Below, piece by piece: positions 24,649 to 33,618 of a stretch of 64,000 nucleotides of DNA (positions are counted from its first letter, which is position 1; each line of letters starts with the position of its first letter). The stretch lies in assembly GCF_039537005.1 (NCBI RefSeq), contig NZ_BAAAZR010000004.1, forward strand, positions 310,001-374,000, in the 5' to 3' direction. Origin of the DNA: Sphaerisporangium flaviroseum. GTDB lineage: Bacteria > Actinomycetota > Actinomycetes > Streptosporangiales > Streptosporangiaceae. Position numbers and translations under genes: made by a program. Below the pieces are notes generated by a model. It was given only the letters and a program-made list of their open reading frames with translations. It was not told the origin of the DNA and did no database searches.

Positions 24649-26516
24649 TCAAGTCTCCTATCACTGCCGCCGACGTCGCACGCGTGGACGACCGCCCGTT
24701 CTGGGTGGAGATCGTGCCTGCTCCCGACGGCGAGGAGGTGTGGTGGGACGAGCCGCGCCCGGCCGAGGGCGGGCGGCGCTGCGTCGTGCGGCGCGGTCCG
24801 GACGGCGGCGTCCACGACGTCCTGCCCCAGGGCTGGAACGCCCGCAACCGGGTGATCGAGTACGGCGGGCGCTCCTGGCGGCCGCTCCCGGACGGCGGGC
24901 TGGTCTTCACCAACTGGGCGGACCAGCGGCTCTACCGGTGCGCGCCCGGGGGCGACCCCGTGCCGCTCACCCCGCTGGGACCGTCCCGCTACGCCGACCT
25001 GGTGGTCCAGGGCGACGAGGTCTGGTGCGTGCGGGAGACCGAGGACCGGCGTGACCTGGTGGCGGTGCCGCTCGACGGCGGACCGGCCCGCGTGGTGCTC
25101 AAGGCGCAGCACTTCATCATGAACCCGCGTGTCTCCCCCGGCGGCGGCCAGGTGGCGTGGATCGGGTACGACCATCCCAACATGCCCTGGGACGGCACCT
25201 CGCTGTGCGTGGCCCCGCTTCAGGACGACGGCACCGCCGGGCCGTACCGTGTCGTGGCCGGCGGGCCGGAGGAGGCCGTGGCGCAGGCCGAATGGCGCGA
25301 CGACGGCGCGCTGTACGCGGTGACCGACCCGACCGGCTGGTGGAACATCCACCTGGTCCCGCTCGACGGCAGTCCCCCGCGCAACCTCACCCCGATGCCG
25401 AAGGAGTTCGGCGACGCGGCCTGGAAGCTCGGCTACACGTGGTTCACGCTCGCGGGCGACCTGATCGTCACGATGTACGGCACGGCCGACGGCAAGCGCC
25501 TGGGCGTGCTGGACCCCGCCACCGGCGAGATCACCGACGTCGGCGGGTCCTACACCTACTGGGCGCCGACGGTGTCCGCCTCCCCCGACGGGTCGAGCGC
25601 CGTCGCCGTGGGCGGCTCGCCGCACAAACCGTTCGAGATCGTCCGCGTCGACCTGGCCACCGGCGCGCATGAGGTGCTCTCCCCCGCCAAGGCGCTCCCC
25701 GACCCGTCGGTGCTGCCGGTGCCCGAGGCGATGGTCTTCGACGGCGTGCACGCCCATGTGTACCCGCCTGCCGGGGCCGAGGCCGGCACCCCGGCGCCTT
25801 ACGTGATGTTCGTGCACGGAGGCCCGACCGGCTCCAGCCCGATGGTGTTCGACCTGGAGATCGCGTACTTCACCAGCAGGGGAATCGGCGTCGCCGAGGT
25901 GAACTACGGGGGCTCCACGGGGTACGGCAGGGCCTACCGCGAGCGGCTGCGGCACAACTGGGGCGTCGTCGACGTGCGCGACAGCGAGACCGTCGCCCGC
26001 GGCCTGGCGGCGGCCGGGCTCGCCGACCCCGAACGCACCGCGATCAGGGGCGGCAGCGCGGGGGGCTGGACCTCCGTCGCCGCGCTCGTGCACAGCGACG
26101 TCTTCCGGGGCGCGGTCGCCCACTACGCGATCACCGATCCCGAGGGCTGGGCGAGAGAGACCCACGACTTCGAGTCGCGGTACCTGGACGGCCTGATCGG
26201 CCCGCTGCCGGAGACCCGCCAACGCTACCTCGACCGTTCGCCCACCCTGCACGCCGCTCAGGCGTCCGGGCCCGCCCTGCTGATGCACGGCCTGGAGGAC
26301 GCCATCGTGGACCCCGGCCAGGCCGAGCGGTTCATCGCCGCGCTCGACGAGCACGGCGGCCGGTGGGCTTACATGACCTTCCCTGGGGAACAGCACGGCT
26401 GGAGAAGAGAGGAAACCATCGTCGCGGCACTCGAAGCCGAGCTTGCCTTCTACGGGCTCATCTTCGGCTTCCCCACTCCCGAAGTGCCGCGGCTCACACT
26501 GAAAGGACAAATGTGA
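24645..26516 (+). CDS. S9-family (prolyl oligopeptidase-like) serine peptidase
   Basis: This is a 623-residue enzyme with an N-terminal beta-propeller (about 1-370) and a C-terminal alpha/beta-hydrolase domain. The triad is Ser471 in RGGSAGGW, Asp552 in HGLEDAIVDP and His584 in GEQHGW. Such enzymes cut short peptides or acylated peptides in the cytosol. The GTG start overlaps the C39 gene stop by four bases and its own TGA overlaps the M20 gene start by four, so the three are translationally coupled. GAGGG lies upstream of the start. Confidence 0.92.
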   Translation: MIKSPITAADVARVDDRPFWVEIVPAPDGEEVWWDEPRPAEGGRRCVVRRGPDGGVHDVLPQGWNARNRVIEYGGRSWRPLPDGGLVFTNWADQRLYRCAPGGDPVPLTPLGPSRYADLVVQGDEVWCVRETEDRRDLVAVPLDGGPARVVLKAQHFIMNPRVSPGGGQVAWIGYDHPNMPWDGTSLCVAPLQDDGTAGPYRVVAGGPEEAVAQAEWRDDGALYAVTDPTGWWNIHLVPLDGSPPRNLTPMPKEFGDAAWKLGYTWFTLAGDLIVTMYGTADGKRLGVLDPATGEITDVGGSYTYWAPTVSASPDGSSAVAVGGSPHKPFEIVRVDLATGAHEVLSPAKALPDPSVLPVPEAMVFDGVHAHVYPPAGAEAGTPAPYVMFVHGGPTGSSPMVFDLEIAYFTSRGIGVAEVNYGGSTGYGRAYRERLRHNWGVVDVRDSETVARGLAAAGLADPERTAIRGGSAGGWTSVAALVHSDVFRGAVAHYAITDPEGWARETHDFESRYLDGLIGPLPETRQRYLDRSPTLHAAQASGPALLMHGLEDAIVDPGQAERFIAALDEHGGRWAYMTFPGEQHGWRREETIVAALEAELAFYGLIFGFPTPEVPRLTLKGQM

Positions 26517-27862
26517 CCGAGGTCGCAAGCATCTGCTCGGACCTGCTGAGGATCGACACGACCAACGACGGCACGCCGGACGGCTCGGGAGAGCGAGTGG
26601 CCGCCGAACACGTCGCGGGGCTGCTCGCCGACACCGGCGTCGAGCCGGTGGTGTTCGAGTCCGCACCCCGGCGCACCAGCGTGGTGGCGCGCATCCCCGG
26701 AGACGACCCGGATGCCCTCCTCATCCACGGCCACCTCGACGTCGTCCCCGCCGACCCCTCGGAGTGGAGGCTGCACCCGTTCTCGGGCGAGATCGCCGAC
26801 GGGTGCGTGCACGGGCGCGGCGCGGTGGACATGAAGGGCGCGCTGTCCATGACGCTGGCGCTGGTCCGCGAGTGGGCCAGGCTCGGGCGGCGCCCCAAGC
26901 GGGACATCGTGCTGGCGTTCCTCGCCGACGAGGAGGCCACCGGGGAGTACGGCGCCGGCTATGCCGTCACCCGGCACCGCGACCTGTTCGAGGGCTGCAC
27001 CGAGGCCATCAGCGAGTCGGGCGGCTTCAGCGTGACCGTCCCGGGCGGCGCGATCGGCTCCGGCGCGGTCCAGGTCCCCTCCCCGGCGCGGGCCGGCCTC
27101 TCCTCCGAGGATCTGCGCCTCTATCCGGTGGCGGTGGGCGAGCGCGGCACGGCCTGGATGAAGGTCACCGCCCACGGTGTGGCCGGGCACGGATCCAAGC
27201 CCCCGGTGGACAACCCGGTGGCCGAATTGTGCCGGGCCCTCGCCCGCCTCGCCGACCACCGCTGGCCCGTGCGGCTCACCCCCGCCGTGGCAGCCCTCAT
27301 CGAGGCTCTCGGCAGGGAGCTCGGGACCACGATCGACCTGGACCGGCTCGACGAGGAGATCGAGCGCCTCGGCCAGGCCGGCACGCTGTTCAAAGGCGTC
27401 ATCCGCAACTCGGCCAACCCCACCATGCTCGACGCGGGCTACAAGGTCAACGTCATCCCCGGCACGGCCCAGGCCCACGTCGACGGCAGGTTCCTGCCCG
27501 GCTTCCGCGAGGAGTTCCTGGAGACGATCGACAAGCTGCTCGGCCCGAAGGTCAGCCGGGAGTTCGTCACCCTCGACGACGGTGTGGCCTCCCCCACCGA
27601 GGGCCTGTTCGACGAGCTGTGCGCCGCGCTGCTCGCCGAGGATCCCGCGGGGCGCCCGGTGCCGTACGTCATGACCGGCGGCACCGACGCCAAGTCCTTC
27701 GCCCAGATCGGCATCAGGGGGTACGGCTTCGCGCCGCTGCTGCTGGACCCGGGCCTCGACTACTTCGGGATGTTCCACGGCGTGGACGAGCGGGTGCCGG
27801 TCGCGGGCCTGGAGTTCGGCGTGCGCGTGCTCGACCGCCTGCTGACGTCCCGCGCCGGCTGA
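26513..27862 (+). CDS. M20-family metallopeptidase (ArgE/DapE-like)
   Basis: This is a 449-residue zinc-dependent amidohydrolase/peptidase. Metal-binding segments are IHGHLDVVPA (His74, Asp76), GRGAVDMKGA (about Asp106) and LADEEATGEYG, with the dimerisation-domain motif GVAGHGSKPP and the late His in GMFHGVDERV. It may release amino acids from acylated or short peptides made by the two upstream peptidases, though that is inferred from the operon. GTG start with a GTGA overlap; AAGG seven bases upstream. Confidence 0.92.
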   Translation: MTEVASICSDLLRIDTTNDGTPDGSGERVAAEHVAGLLADTGVEPVVFESAPRRTSVVARIPGDDPDALLIHGHLDVVPADPSEWRLHPFSGEIADGCVHGRGAVDMKGALSMTLALVREWARLGRRPKRDIVLAFLADEEATGEYGAGYAVTRHRDLFEGCTEAISESGGFSVTVPGGAIGSGAVQVPSPARAGLSSEDLRLYPVAVGERGTAWMKVTAHGVAGHGSKPPVDNPVAELCRALARLADHRWPVRLTPAVAALIEALGRELGTTIDLDRLDEEIERLGQAGTLFKGVIRNSANPTMLDAGYKVNVIPGTAQAHVDGRFLPGFREEFLETIDKLLGPKVSREFVTLDDGVASPTEGLFDELCAALLAEDPAGRPVPYVMTGGTDAKSFAQIGIRGYGFAPLLLDPGLDYFGMFHGVDERVPVAGLEFGVRVLDRLLTSRAG

Positions 27863-27868
27863 GCCCTC

Positions 27869-28576
27869 TCACGACAGGCGGTTGCGCAGCGGTACGTCGC
27901 GGATCACCGCCCAGACCAGGAGGAGGCCGAGCAGGAAGGTGCCGAGGCCGGTGCCGAGCGTCAGGGCGAGCGACTGCGGAAGGTCGACGCGGAGGGGGAG
28001 GGACCCGAGGAACGGCAGCCGGAGCTCCGTGCCGATCGCGCCCTCCGCGAGCACGACGAGGCCGACCCCGATCGGGATCGTGAGCAGGCCGCCTCCCTGC
28101 CAGCGGTAGAAGCCGGCCCCGACGAGGGCGCCGGCGACGATCCAGGCGAGGAACTCCACCAGGTACTCGATCAGGACGAGCGGCACCTGCGTCGGCTCGG
28201 CGTACAGGTGGGCGCGCCCGAGAGCCTGCGGCCGGCCGGCGAGGTTGTACAGCACCGTCTCCAGCAGGTATCCGACGGCCATCAGGGCGGACAGGAACGG
28301 CGCGAAGAGGGCGACGGTGACGGCCGCCTGCGCGCCGAACTGCCGGCGGGTCTGCCCGTGCGCGATGTACATCGGCAGGAACTCGCGGACGAGGGCCACC
28401 CCGACGAACAGGGCGTACCAGCGGGTCACCTGGACGGCCTTCTCCCACACGCTCTCGTTGAGCGTGCCGAAGACCGCGATGCCCACAGTGACCGCGACGA
28501 CGAGCACGAAGAACCCGGCCCAGAGCATCAGGGCGAACACCATGTTCGCGAGCAGCAGGCGGCTGGGGAATCTCAT
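27869..28576 (-). CDS. ABC transporter permease-like membrane protein
   Basis: This is a 235-residue protein with about six hydrophobic segments, for example MVFALMLWAGFFVLVVAV, VALFAPFLSALMAVGYLL and LGTGLGTFLLGLLLVWAV. It has no recognisable substrate site. Its ATG overlaps the stop of the ABC ATPase gene by four bases (ATGA), so it is the membrane partner in the GntR-ATPase-permease operon. Only six bases separate its stop from that of the convergent M20 gene. Confidence 0.85.
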   Translation of the reverse strand: MRFPSRLLLANMVFALMLWAGFFVLVVAVTVGIAVFGTLNESVWEKAVQVTRWYALFVGVALVREFLPMYIAHGQTRRQFGAQAAVTVALFAPFLSALMAVGYLLETVLYNLAGRPQALGRAHLYAEPTQVPLVLIEYLVEFLAWIVAGALVGAGFYRWQGGGLLTIPIGVGLVVLAEGAIGTELRLPFLGSLPLRVDLPQSLALTLGTGLGTFLLGLLLVWAVIRDVPLRNRLS

Positions 28577-29439
28577 TTCGGCTCTCCGGTGAGGTGGATG
28601 AACAGGTCCTGCATGGCGATCGGCCCGAGCTCCAGCCCGGCCTCGACGGCCTTCCTGCGCCGGGCGTCGTCGAGGTCGCCGTAGAGCATCGCCGACTTGG
28701 TGGGCCCGAGCTGCTTGGCGCCGAGCACGGTCAGCCCGTGGGTGAAGGTGTCGACCTGCTCGGCCGGCCCGGTCACGGCCGTGCCCCTGGACAGCAGCGT
28801 CTGGGTCTCCTCGTGCACGACCAGGCGTCCGTGGTCGATGATGACGACCTCCTCGAACAGCGAGCTGACCTCCTCGATGAGGTGGGTCGACAGGATGATC
28901 GTGCGGGGGTGGGCCATGTAGTCGGCGAGCAGGGCGTCGTAGAAGGCGTAACGAGAGGGCGGGTCCATGCCCAGGTACGACTCGTCGAACATGGTCAGCG
29001 GCGCCCGGCCGGCCAGGCCCACAAGGACGCCCATGGCCGAACGCTGCCCCTTCGACATGGACTTGACCTTCGCCTTCGGCGTGAGCCCGAAGGTGTCCAG
29101 CAGGGTACGGGCGTATTCGGCGTCCCAGTTCGGGCGCAGCCACTCGGCGAAGTAGAGCGCGTCCTCGACCGTGCCGATGTCGATGGTCTCGCCCACGTCG
29201 CGGATGAGGCTCACCCGGCGGGTGAGGCCCGCGTTCTCGAACACCGGCTGTCCGTCGATCCGTACGGTGCCCGCCGACTCCTTGCGGAAGGCGGCCAGGA
29301 CCGACAGCAGACTGGTCTTGCCGGACCCGTTGCGGCCGAGTAACCCGTAGATCTTCCCGCCCTCCAGGCTCAACGTCAGCCGGTCGAGCGCGGTGACGTC
29401 CCCGTACCGCAGCACCAGGTCCTCGACGTCGATCCTCAT
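28573..29439 (-). CDS. ABC transporter ATP-binding protein
   Basis: This is a 288-residue ATPase. Walker A is LLGRNGSGKTSLL (about 34-46), the signature is SKGQRSAMG instead of LSGGQ, Walker B is LTMFDESYLGMD, and the switch histidine is in LSTHLIEE. The C-terminal about 75 residues form an extra regulatory-like domain common in YtrB/EcsA-type exporters. It couples to the permease gene downstream and the GntR regulator upstream through four-base ATGA overlaps at both ends. Confidence 0.94.
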   Translation of the reverse strand: MRIDVEDLVLRYGDVTALDRLTLSLEGGKIYGLLGRNGSGKTSLLSVLAAFRKESAGTVRIDGQPVFENAGLTRRVSLIRDVGETIDIGTVEDALYFAEWLRPNWDAEYARTLLDTFGLTPKAKVKSMSKGQRSAMGVLVGLAGRAPLTMFDESYLGMDPPSRYAFYDALLADYMAHPRTIILSTHLIEEVSSLFEEVVIIDHGRLVVHEETQTLLSRGTAVTGPAEQVDTFTHGLTVLGAKQLGPTKSAMLYGDLDDARRRKAVEAGLELGPIAMQDLFIHLTGEPK

Positions 29440-29795
29440 CGCCCCTCCAGTTCCTGGATGCGGCCGATGACGTCGCTCAGCGGGATCCCGATGGCCTTGG
29501 CCTCGGCCACCATCGGGTCGACCACGTCGGCGAAGAAGCTCTCGCGGTGCCTGGACCTCAGCACCTCCCGAGCGTCTGGACTGACGAACATGCCGATACC
29601 TCGCTTCTTGAACAGAACGCCCTCGTCAACGAGTTGCTGGAACGCCTTGGCCGCGGTCGCCGGGTTGATCCGGTAGAACGCGGCGTACTGATTGGTGGAC
29701 ATGACCTGTTCGTCACCTTTCAGCGCCTCACGCAGCACATCCGCCTTGATGTGGTCGGCGATCTGCCGGTAGATCGGGCTCCGGTCGTCGAACAT
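29436..29795 (-). CDS. GntR-family regulator, YtrA subfamily
   Basis: This is a 119-residue regulator with an N-terminal GntR winged helix (IYRQIADHIKADVLREAL, then MSTNQYAAFYRINPATAAKAF and GVLFKKRGIGMFV). It has only a short helical C-terminus, as in YtrA regulators that control ABC exporters induced by cell-envelope stress. It is the first gene of the operon. AGG lies just upstream of ATG 29793-29795, and a palindrome 15 bases upstream is the probable autoregulatory operator. Confidence 0.92.
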   Translation of the reverse strand: MFDDRSPIYRQIADHIKADVLREALKGDEQVMSTNQYAAFYRINPATAAKAFQQLVDEGVLFKKRGIGMFVSPDAREVLRSRHRESFFADVVDPMVAEAKAIGIPLSDVIGRIQELEGR

Positions 29796-29810
29796 GACAC
29801 CTGCTTCACT

Positions 29811-29834
29811 GGTTCATTACTTCACTAACGAACC
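29811..29834 (-). promoter_or_regulatory. Palindromic operator of the GntR-ABC operon
   Basis: On the minus strand the arms GGTTCGTTA and TAATGAACC flank GTGAAG, giving an imperfect palindrome with eight of nine arm positions paired. It lies 16 bases before the GntR start codon and a CTTCACT motif is repeated beside it. Autorepression by the GntR protein is inferred from position and symmetry. Confidence 0.6.
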
Positions 29835-30122
29835 ATAGGAGCATGGCCGGGGCCGGTCAACCCTCGATCGGCCGGGATTCCCGGCCCCACCGGGCCCGCC
29901 CGCGAGGACGGACGGCCCGAGGTGCCCGGCGCCGTGACGCGCGCCACGCTCACGCGCCGCACTGCCGGCGATCGTTGACCGAGCGGGGTCCATCCCCTGT
30001 AATGAACGCTTGCCGATTGGTTCGGCCGACCCGGCCGAAAAGGCGATTCCGTATAAATAACAGCAAATTAGTACGGGATCACTTACACGGTATTCGCATG
30101 GGTCGGGAAAGGGGATGCCAGA
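29835..30122 (+). other. Intergenic region with AT-rich promoter segment
   Basis: This 288-base gap between divergent genes holds a GC-rich first half and a markedly AT-rich block near 30045-30075 (TATAAATAACAGCAAATTAG), the most AT-rich stretch nearby. It is a likely promoter or upstream element for the secreted protein gene at 30123. No small gene is supported. Confidence 0.35.
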
Positions 30123-31607
30123 GTGAAGCCGGTCCTGCGCAGGTGGGTTCCGCTCGTCGTGGCCACCGCGTTCGCCGCGGGCACCCAGGCGACGACCGGG
30201 CCGGCGCACGCGGACGACGTGGTCTTCCCCTTCTCGGGCATGACCGCCACGACCGTCGTCAGCGGAGTGGTCGCCGAGGACCGCGCGGTCGTCGGCGGAG
30301 CCGACGTCCTGGCCATCGCATACCCTGCGGGGGACGCGCTGGACGTTCCCGAAGGAACTGTTCTGCGCACCCTGGTGGTGGGCGCCGCGAGCACCGACTC
30401 TCATGGGCACTTCTCCGTGAACGTCGACCCCGCGGCCCTGCCCGCCCCCTACGTCGACGGAAGAGGCCGGCTCCACCTGGAGGTCGCGATCTCCAACGGT
30501 GATCGCGAGGTCCGCTGGGCGACCACCGTGGTCCGCGCGTCCCACCCCACCCCGATCGGCGGCGAGGAGCTGTGCGGCCCTGACGTCACCAACGGCTGTG
30601 ACCCCGGCGATCCCGTCTACGTCGTCCGCGGCGCCGACAGCGAGCGGCTGGTCGTCGTGGTCGGCACCGCGGGCGGGCGCCCGGTGACCCCCATCTGGTC
30701 CACCGCCTCGGCGGAGGCGCTGGGGGCGTCGGTGCCACGGCAGCTGGTCGTGGACCTCGGCGCCCGTCCCACCGTCACCGACCCGAACGACGACCCCGCC
30801 GCCTGGGTGACCGCTCCCCAGGGAGAGGACCTGACCCGGGAGGGGGCGCGCACTCCTCCCCCGGGCCCGTCCGAGCCGATCGGGGCGGCGGCCGCCGCCG
30901 AGGCGCGGCGGGTCGAGGCGACGCCCCGCACCCCCGCCTTCACCTCCGTGGCCTCGGCCATCGACGGCGGCGCCATCACCCGGGCACACATGCGGGAGGG
31001 GACGATGGCGGCGACCGGCACGGCCCCCGGGCCGTGCGTCACGCGCATCGTGAAGCGGTACAACGGGCGCGAGGAGACCTACATGGGGGTCTACGCCTGG
31101 TCCGGCGCCCTTGCGACGGTGACGCAGGCGGACGGCGCCGACCACACGCTCGGCGTGGCGGCGGCCGGCCACGGCGCGTGGTCTTCCAGCGGCTCGCTGA
31201 CGCTGTCGGTGCGGGCCGGCGACAGCCACACGGTGTCGAGGGTCTCCGACGCCTGGGCGATCGGCACGGTGAACTACGGAGTGCTGGCCGACAGCTGCAA
31301 CGGAAGGCGGAGCCTGGTGCCGCTGAGCATCGGGGACCCCATCAAGCGTTTCGCCCGCGCCTATCACCCGCGACTGAAAGCCTCTTGCATCACCCTTTAC
31401 GCGAATTCCTCCGTCTGGGACAAAGACCAGGCGCGTAATGTCAGAATCGGCGGCGGGGTGAGCGTCGCGGGATTCAGCGCCTCCGCCCAGAGCGGTTATG
31501 ACACCCGGTCGAAGCTCTCGTTCAGAGCGACCCGGATGACGCGATTGTGCGGCAACAGGAGCACGAGCGTGCGGCTGTCGTCGATCGTCGAAGCCCACAA
31601 GGCCTGA
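30123..31607 (+). CDS. Secreted protein of unknown function
   Basis: This is a 494-residue protein with a clear Sec signal (MKPVLRRWVPLVVATAFAAG, cleavage near AHA-DD at residue 31). Two regions are visible: an N-terminal beta-rich part with a Cys pair (LCGPDVTNGCDPGD) and, after a Pro/Ala linker near 240-280, a C-terminal part with Cys-containing strands (GPCVTRIVKRYNGREETYMGVY, DSCNGRRS, SCITLYANSS, RLCGNRS) that suggests disulfides and an extracellular fold. I do not recognise a family. The GTG start follows AAAGGGGA. Confidence 0.8.
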   Translation: MKPVLRRWVPLVVATAFAAGTQATTGPAHADDVVFPFSGMTATTVVSGVVAEDRAVVGGADVLAIAYPAGDALDVPEGTVLRTLVVGAASTDSHGHFSVNVDPAALPAPYVDGRGRLHLEVAISNGDREVRWATTVVRASHPTPIGGEELCGPDVTNGCDPGDPVYVVRGADSERLVVVVGTAGGRPVTPIWSTASAEALGASVPRQLVVDLGARPTVTDPNDDPAAWVTAPQGEDLTREGARTPPPGPSEPIGAAAAAEARRVEATPRTPAFTSVASAIDGGAITRAHMREGTMAATGTAPGPCVTRIVKRYNGREETYMGVYAWSGALATVTQADGADHTLGVAAAGHGAWSSSGSLTLSVRAGDSHTVSRVSDAWAIGTVNYGVLADSCNGRRSLVPLSIGDPIKRFARAYHPRLKASCITLYANSSVWDKDQARNVRIGGGVSVAGFSASAQSGYDTRSKLSFRATRMTRLCGNRSTSVRLSSIVEAHKA

Positions 31608-31619
31608 GGAACATCGAGC

Positions 31620-32216
31620 ATGCGAGGCCTCTTGGCACGGGCCGCCCTGACCGGCGTCCTGCTTGTGACGGCGGCGTGCTGCGCGGGCGAGGAGGCGCCG
31701 CCGCCCGGCGCCTCCCCTCCGCCGGCCAGGCTGGTCGAGCCGGGCGACGCGGGCCGCCAGTCCTTCGGCCTGCGCAGGACCAAGCGGGGTAAGCCATACC
31801 TTTTCGGCAACCTCGCCCTCTGCCTCGACCGGGCGGGCATCGCCAACGTCACCGATGTCCGGTTCGAGAGGCCGAAGGGCGACCTCAGGGTCGAGGCCTG
31901 GGCCCTGCGTCCGTTCTACCGGGCCATCGGGAGCGACGGCGTGGGCTGGGGGGAGCCCACCAGCCTGCAGCGGCGCAAGGTCTCCACGGCCCTCCAGGCC
32001 GTCACCCAGGTCTGCCAGCCGGACCGGTCCTCACGTGTGGAGTTCTCCGAACTGGTGGTGCAGACCTCCCGTCCGAACGGCACGAGCGCCTCCGGCACGG
32101 GCGTCGTCGTCACCTACACCAGCGGGCGGTCGCGCGCCATGCTCCGCATACCGTTCGGCATCACGCTCTGCGCGCCTGCGGACAAGACCCTGCCCCTGTG
32201 CCAGTCGCAGACCTGA
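31620..32216 (+). CDS. Putative lipoprotein of unknown function
   Basis: This is a 198-residue protein beginning with a lipoprotein signal: MRGLLARAALTGVLLVTAAC, lipobox ending at Cys20. A Pro-rich linker (21-38) precedes a small domain with paired cysteines (ALCLDRAG, TQVCQPDR, ITLCAPAD, PLCQSQT). It starts 12 bases after the preceding secreted-protein gene, so the two are probably co-transcribed and act together at the cell surface. Function unknown. Confidence 0.78.
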   Translation: MRGLLARAALTGVLLVTAACCAGEEAPPPGASPPPARLVEPGDAGRQSFGLRRTKRGKPYLFGNLALCLDRAGIANVTDVRFERPKGDLRVEAWALRPFYRAIGSDGVGWGEPTSLQRRKVSTALQAVTQVCQPDRSSRVEFSELVVQTSRPNGTSASGTGVVVTYTSGRSRAMLRIPFGITLCAPADKTLPLCQSQT

Positions 32217-32350
32217 TCGCCGTACGCGCGGGCCGGCGCGGATCATGCGGACGCGGAGCATGCTTCCAACATGGGCGGATCCGGCCGGGACGCCGGGGTC
32301 CTCGGCCGGATCGCGACGGTCGGCGACCGTCGTCCACGCGTGCGGGGTGC

Positions 32351-33070
32351 TCAGCCCCCGGGCTTGAGTACGGAGTCGATGATGTAGAGCGTGGCGTTGC
32401 GGGTCTGGAGATTGCCGCAGACGAGCTGGGCGTTGCCGATCTTGTAGCTGTCACCGGAGCGGGTCGTCGTGAGCTTGTCGCCCTCCAGGGTGGTGAAGTC
32501 GCCCTTCTCCAGGTCGGCCGGGGTCTTGCGCCCCTGGATGATGTGGTAGGTCAGGACCTTGGTGAGCTCGTTCCTGTTCGCCAGCAGCTTGTCGCGCTCG
32601 GCTTTCGGGATCTTGTCGAAGGCGGCGTTGTTGGGCGCGAAGATGGTGATGTCGGTCGCGGAGTTCAGCGCCTCCACCAGGCCCGCCTTCTTCGCCATGG
32701 CGACCAGGGTGCTCAGGTCCGGCACGTGCGAGGCGGCCGTGGCCACCGGCTCCTTGGCGAGTTCCGCCGGGCTACCCGGACCGGACTCCGGCAGCGACGC
32801 GCAGCCCGGCCCGACGGGTGAGGGGGACGACGTGGGCGAGGCGGTGGGCGTGGAGGTCTCGGTCTCCGTGGACGTGGGCGTCGAGGTAGGCGTGGTGGTA
32901 TCTGTCGATGTGGGCGAGGTGGTGGGCGTGGGCGTCGGTTGGTTGAGCCTCGACGTCGCCGTCGCGGCGCCCGTGCCGATGCCACCGGCGTTGGCGCCGG
33001 CCACGGTGTTGTACCCGGCGGTGAGCGACAGGGCCGCTACAACCGGAAGGGCGAGAAGACGAGTGTTCAT
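32351..33070 (-). CDS. Secreted fasciclin (FAS1) domain protein
   Basis: This is a 239-residue protein. A signal peptide (MNTRLLALPVVAALSLTAG) leads to a low-complexity Thr/Pro/Ser linker (about 44-87, for example PTSTPTSTETETSTPTA) and a FAS1 domain (about 104-239) with ITIFAPNNAAFDKIP and LTYHIIQGRKTPADL. FAS1 domains mediate adhesion. The Thr/Ser-rich linker is a likely site of O-glycosylation. ATG at 33068-33070 follows GGGGA by about seven bases. Confidence 0.93.
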   Translation of the reverse strand: MNTRLLALPVVAALSLTAGYNTVAGANAGGIGTGAATATSRLNQPTPTPTTSPTSTDTTTPTSTPTSTETETSTPTASPTSSPSPVGPGCASLPESGPGSPAELAKEPVATAASHVPDLSTLVAMAKKAGLVEALNSATDITIFAPNNAAFDKIPKAERDKLLANRNELTKVLTYHIIQGRKTPADLEKGDFTTLEGDKLTTTRSGDSYKIGNAQLVCGNLQTRNATLYIIDSVLKPGG

Positions 33071-33618
33071 GTGCCTGTCCCCTTTTTGCGCTCTTTGACG
33101 GGCGGTCACTTGGGAGTGGCCACGACCGGGTACCGGCGGCGGCACGAGAAAGGAAGGGCCCCACGACCTGACTGGTCGCTTGAGGATCGGCGGGCCCCCA
33201 TGCCCGCGGCAGGATGGCGGACGCCACCCGGCCCGTCCCGTCCGCGGGACCCTGGGTCGACCGCGGACTCAGCGACAGCAGCCGCTATGAGAAGGCCGTG
33301 GACAGCGGCCCCCGCTCAATCAAGACGACCATGCGCGGGTCCGCTTGTCTCGCGCAGGGCGACCCTCTCATTATCGCCGAGCACCCACCGTCGCCGACCA
33401 TGCGCAGGACGGCATGGGACAAAACGTCCGCCATGTCGATCATCGGTCCACGACCGAACCATGACCCCGGCAGCCGGAGGTCAAGCTTCCGGCGAGAGCC
33501 GGTCCGCGGATCCCCTTGCCCGCGCGGCACCCGGGCTCGCCCGGACAGCAGTGATCGGCATGACGGAATCTGATCGATCCTGACCGGACAGATCTCAACC
33601 CTTGCCTCGATCGCGTTG
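33071..33618. other. 548-bp region with no supported gene
   Basis: Between the fasciclin gene start and the next minus-strand stop, several short open frames exist on both strands, but none shows a recognisable domain or ribosome site. The first about 60 bases must carry the fasciclin promoter. I see no repeat or RNA gene here. Confidence 0.4.

Noticed and set aside
33285..33530. Small minus-strand gene upstream of the fasciclin gene
   Set aside because: No domain, no ribosome site and composition like non-coding neighbours.
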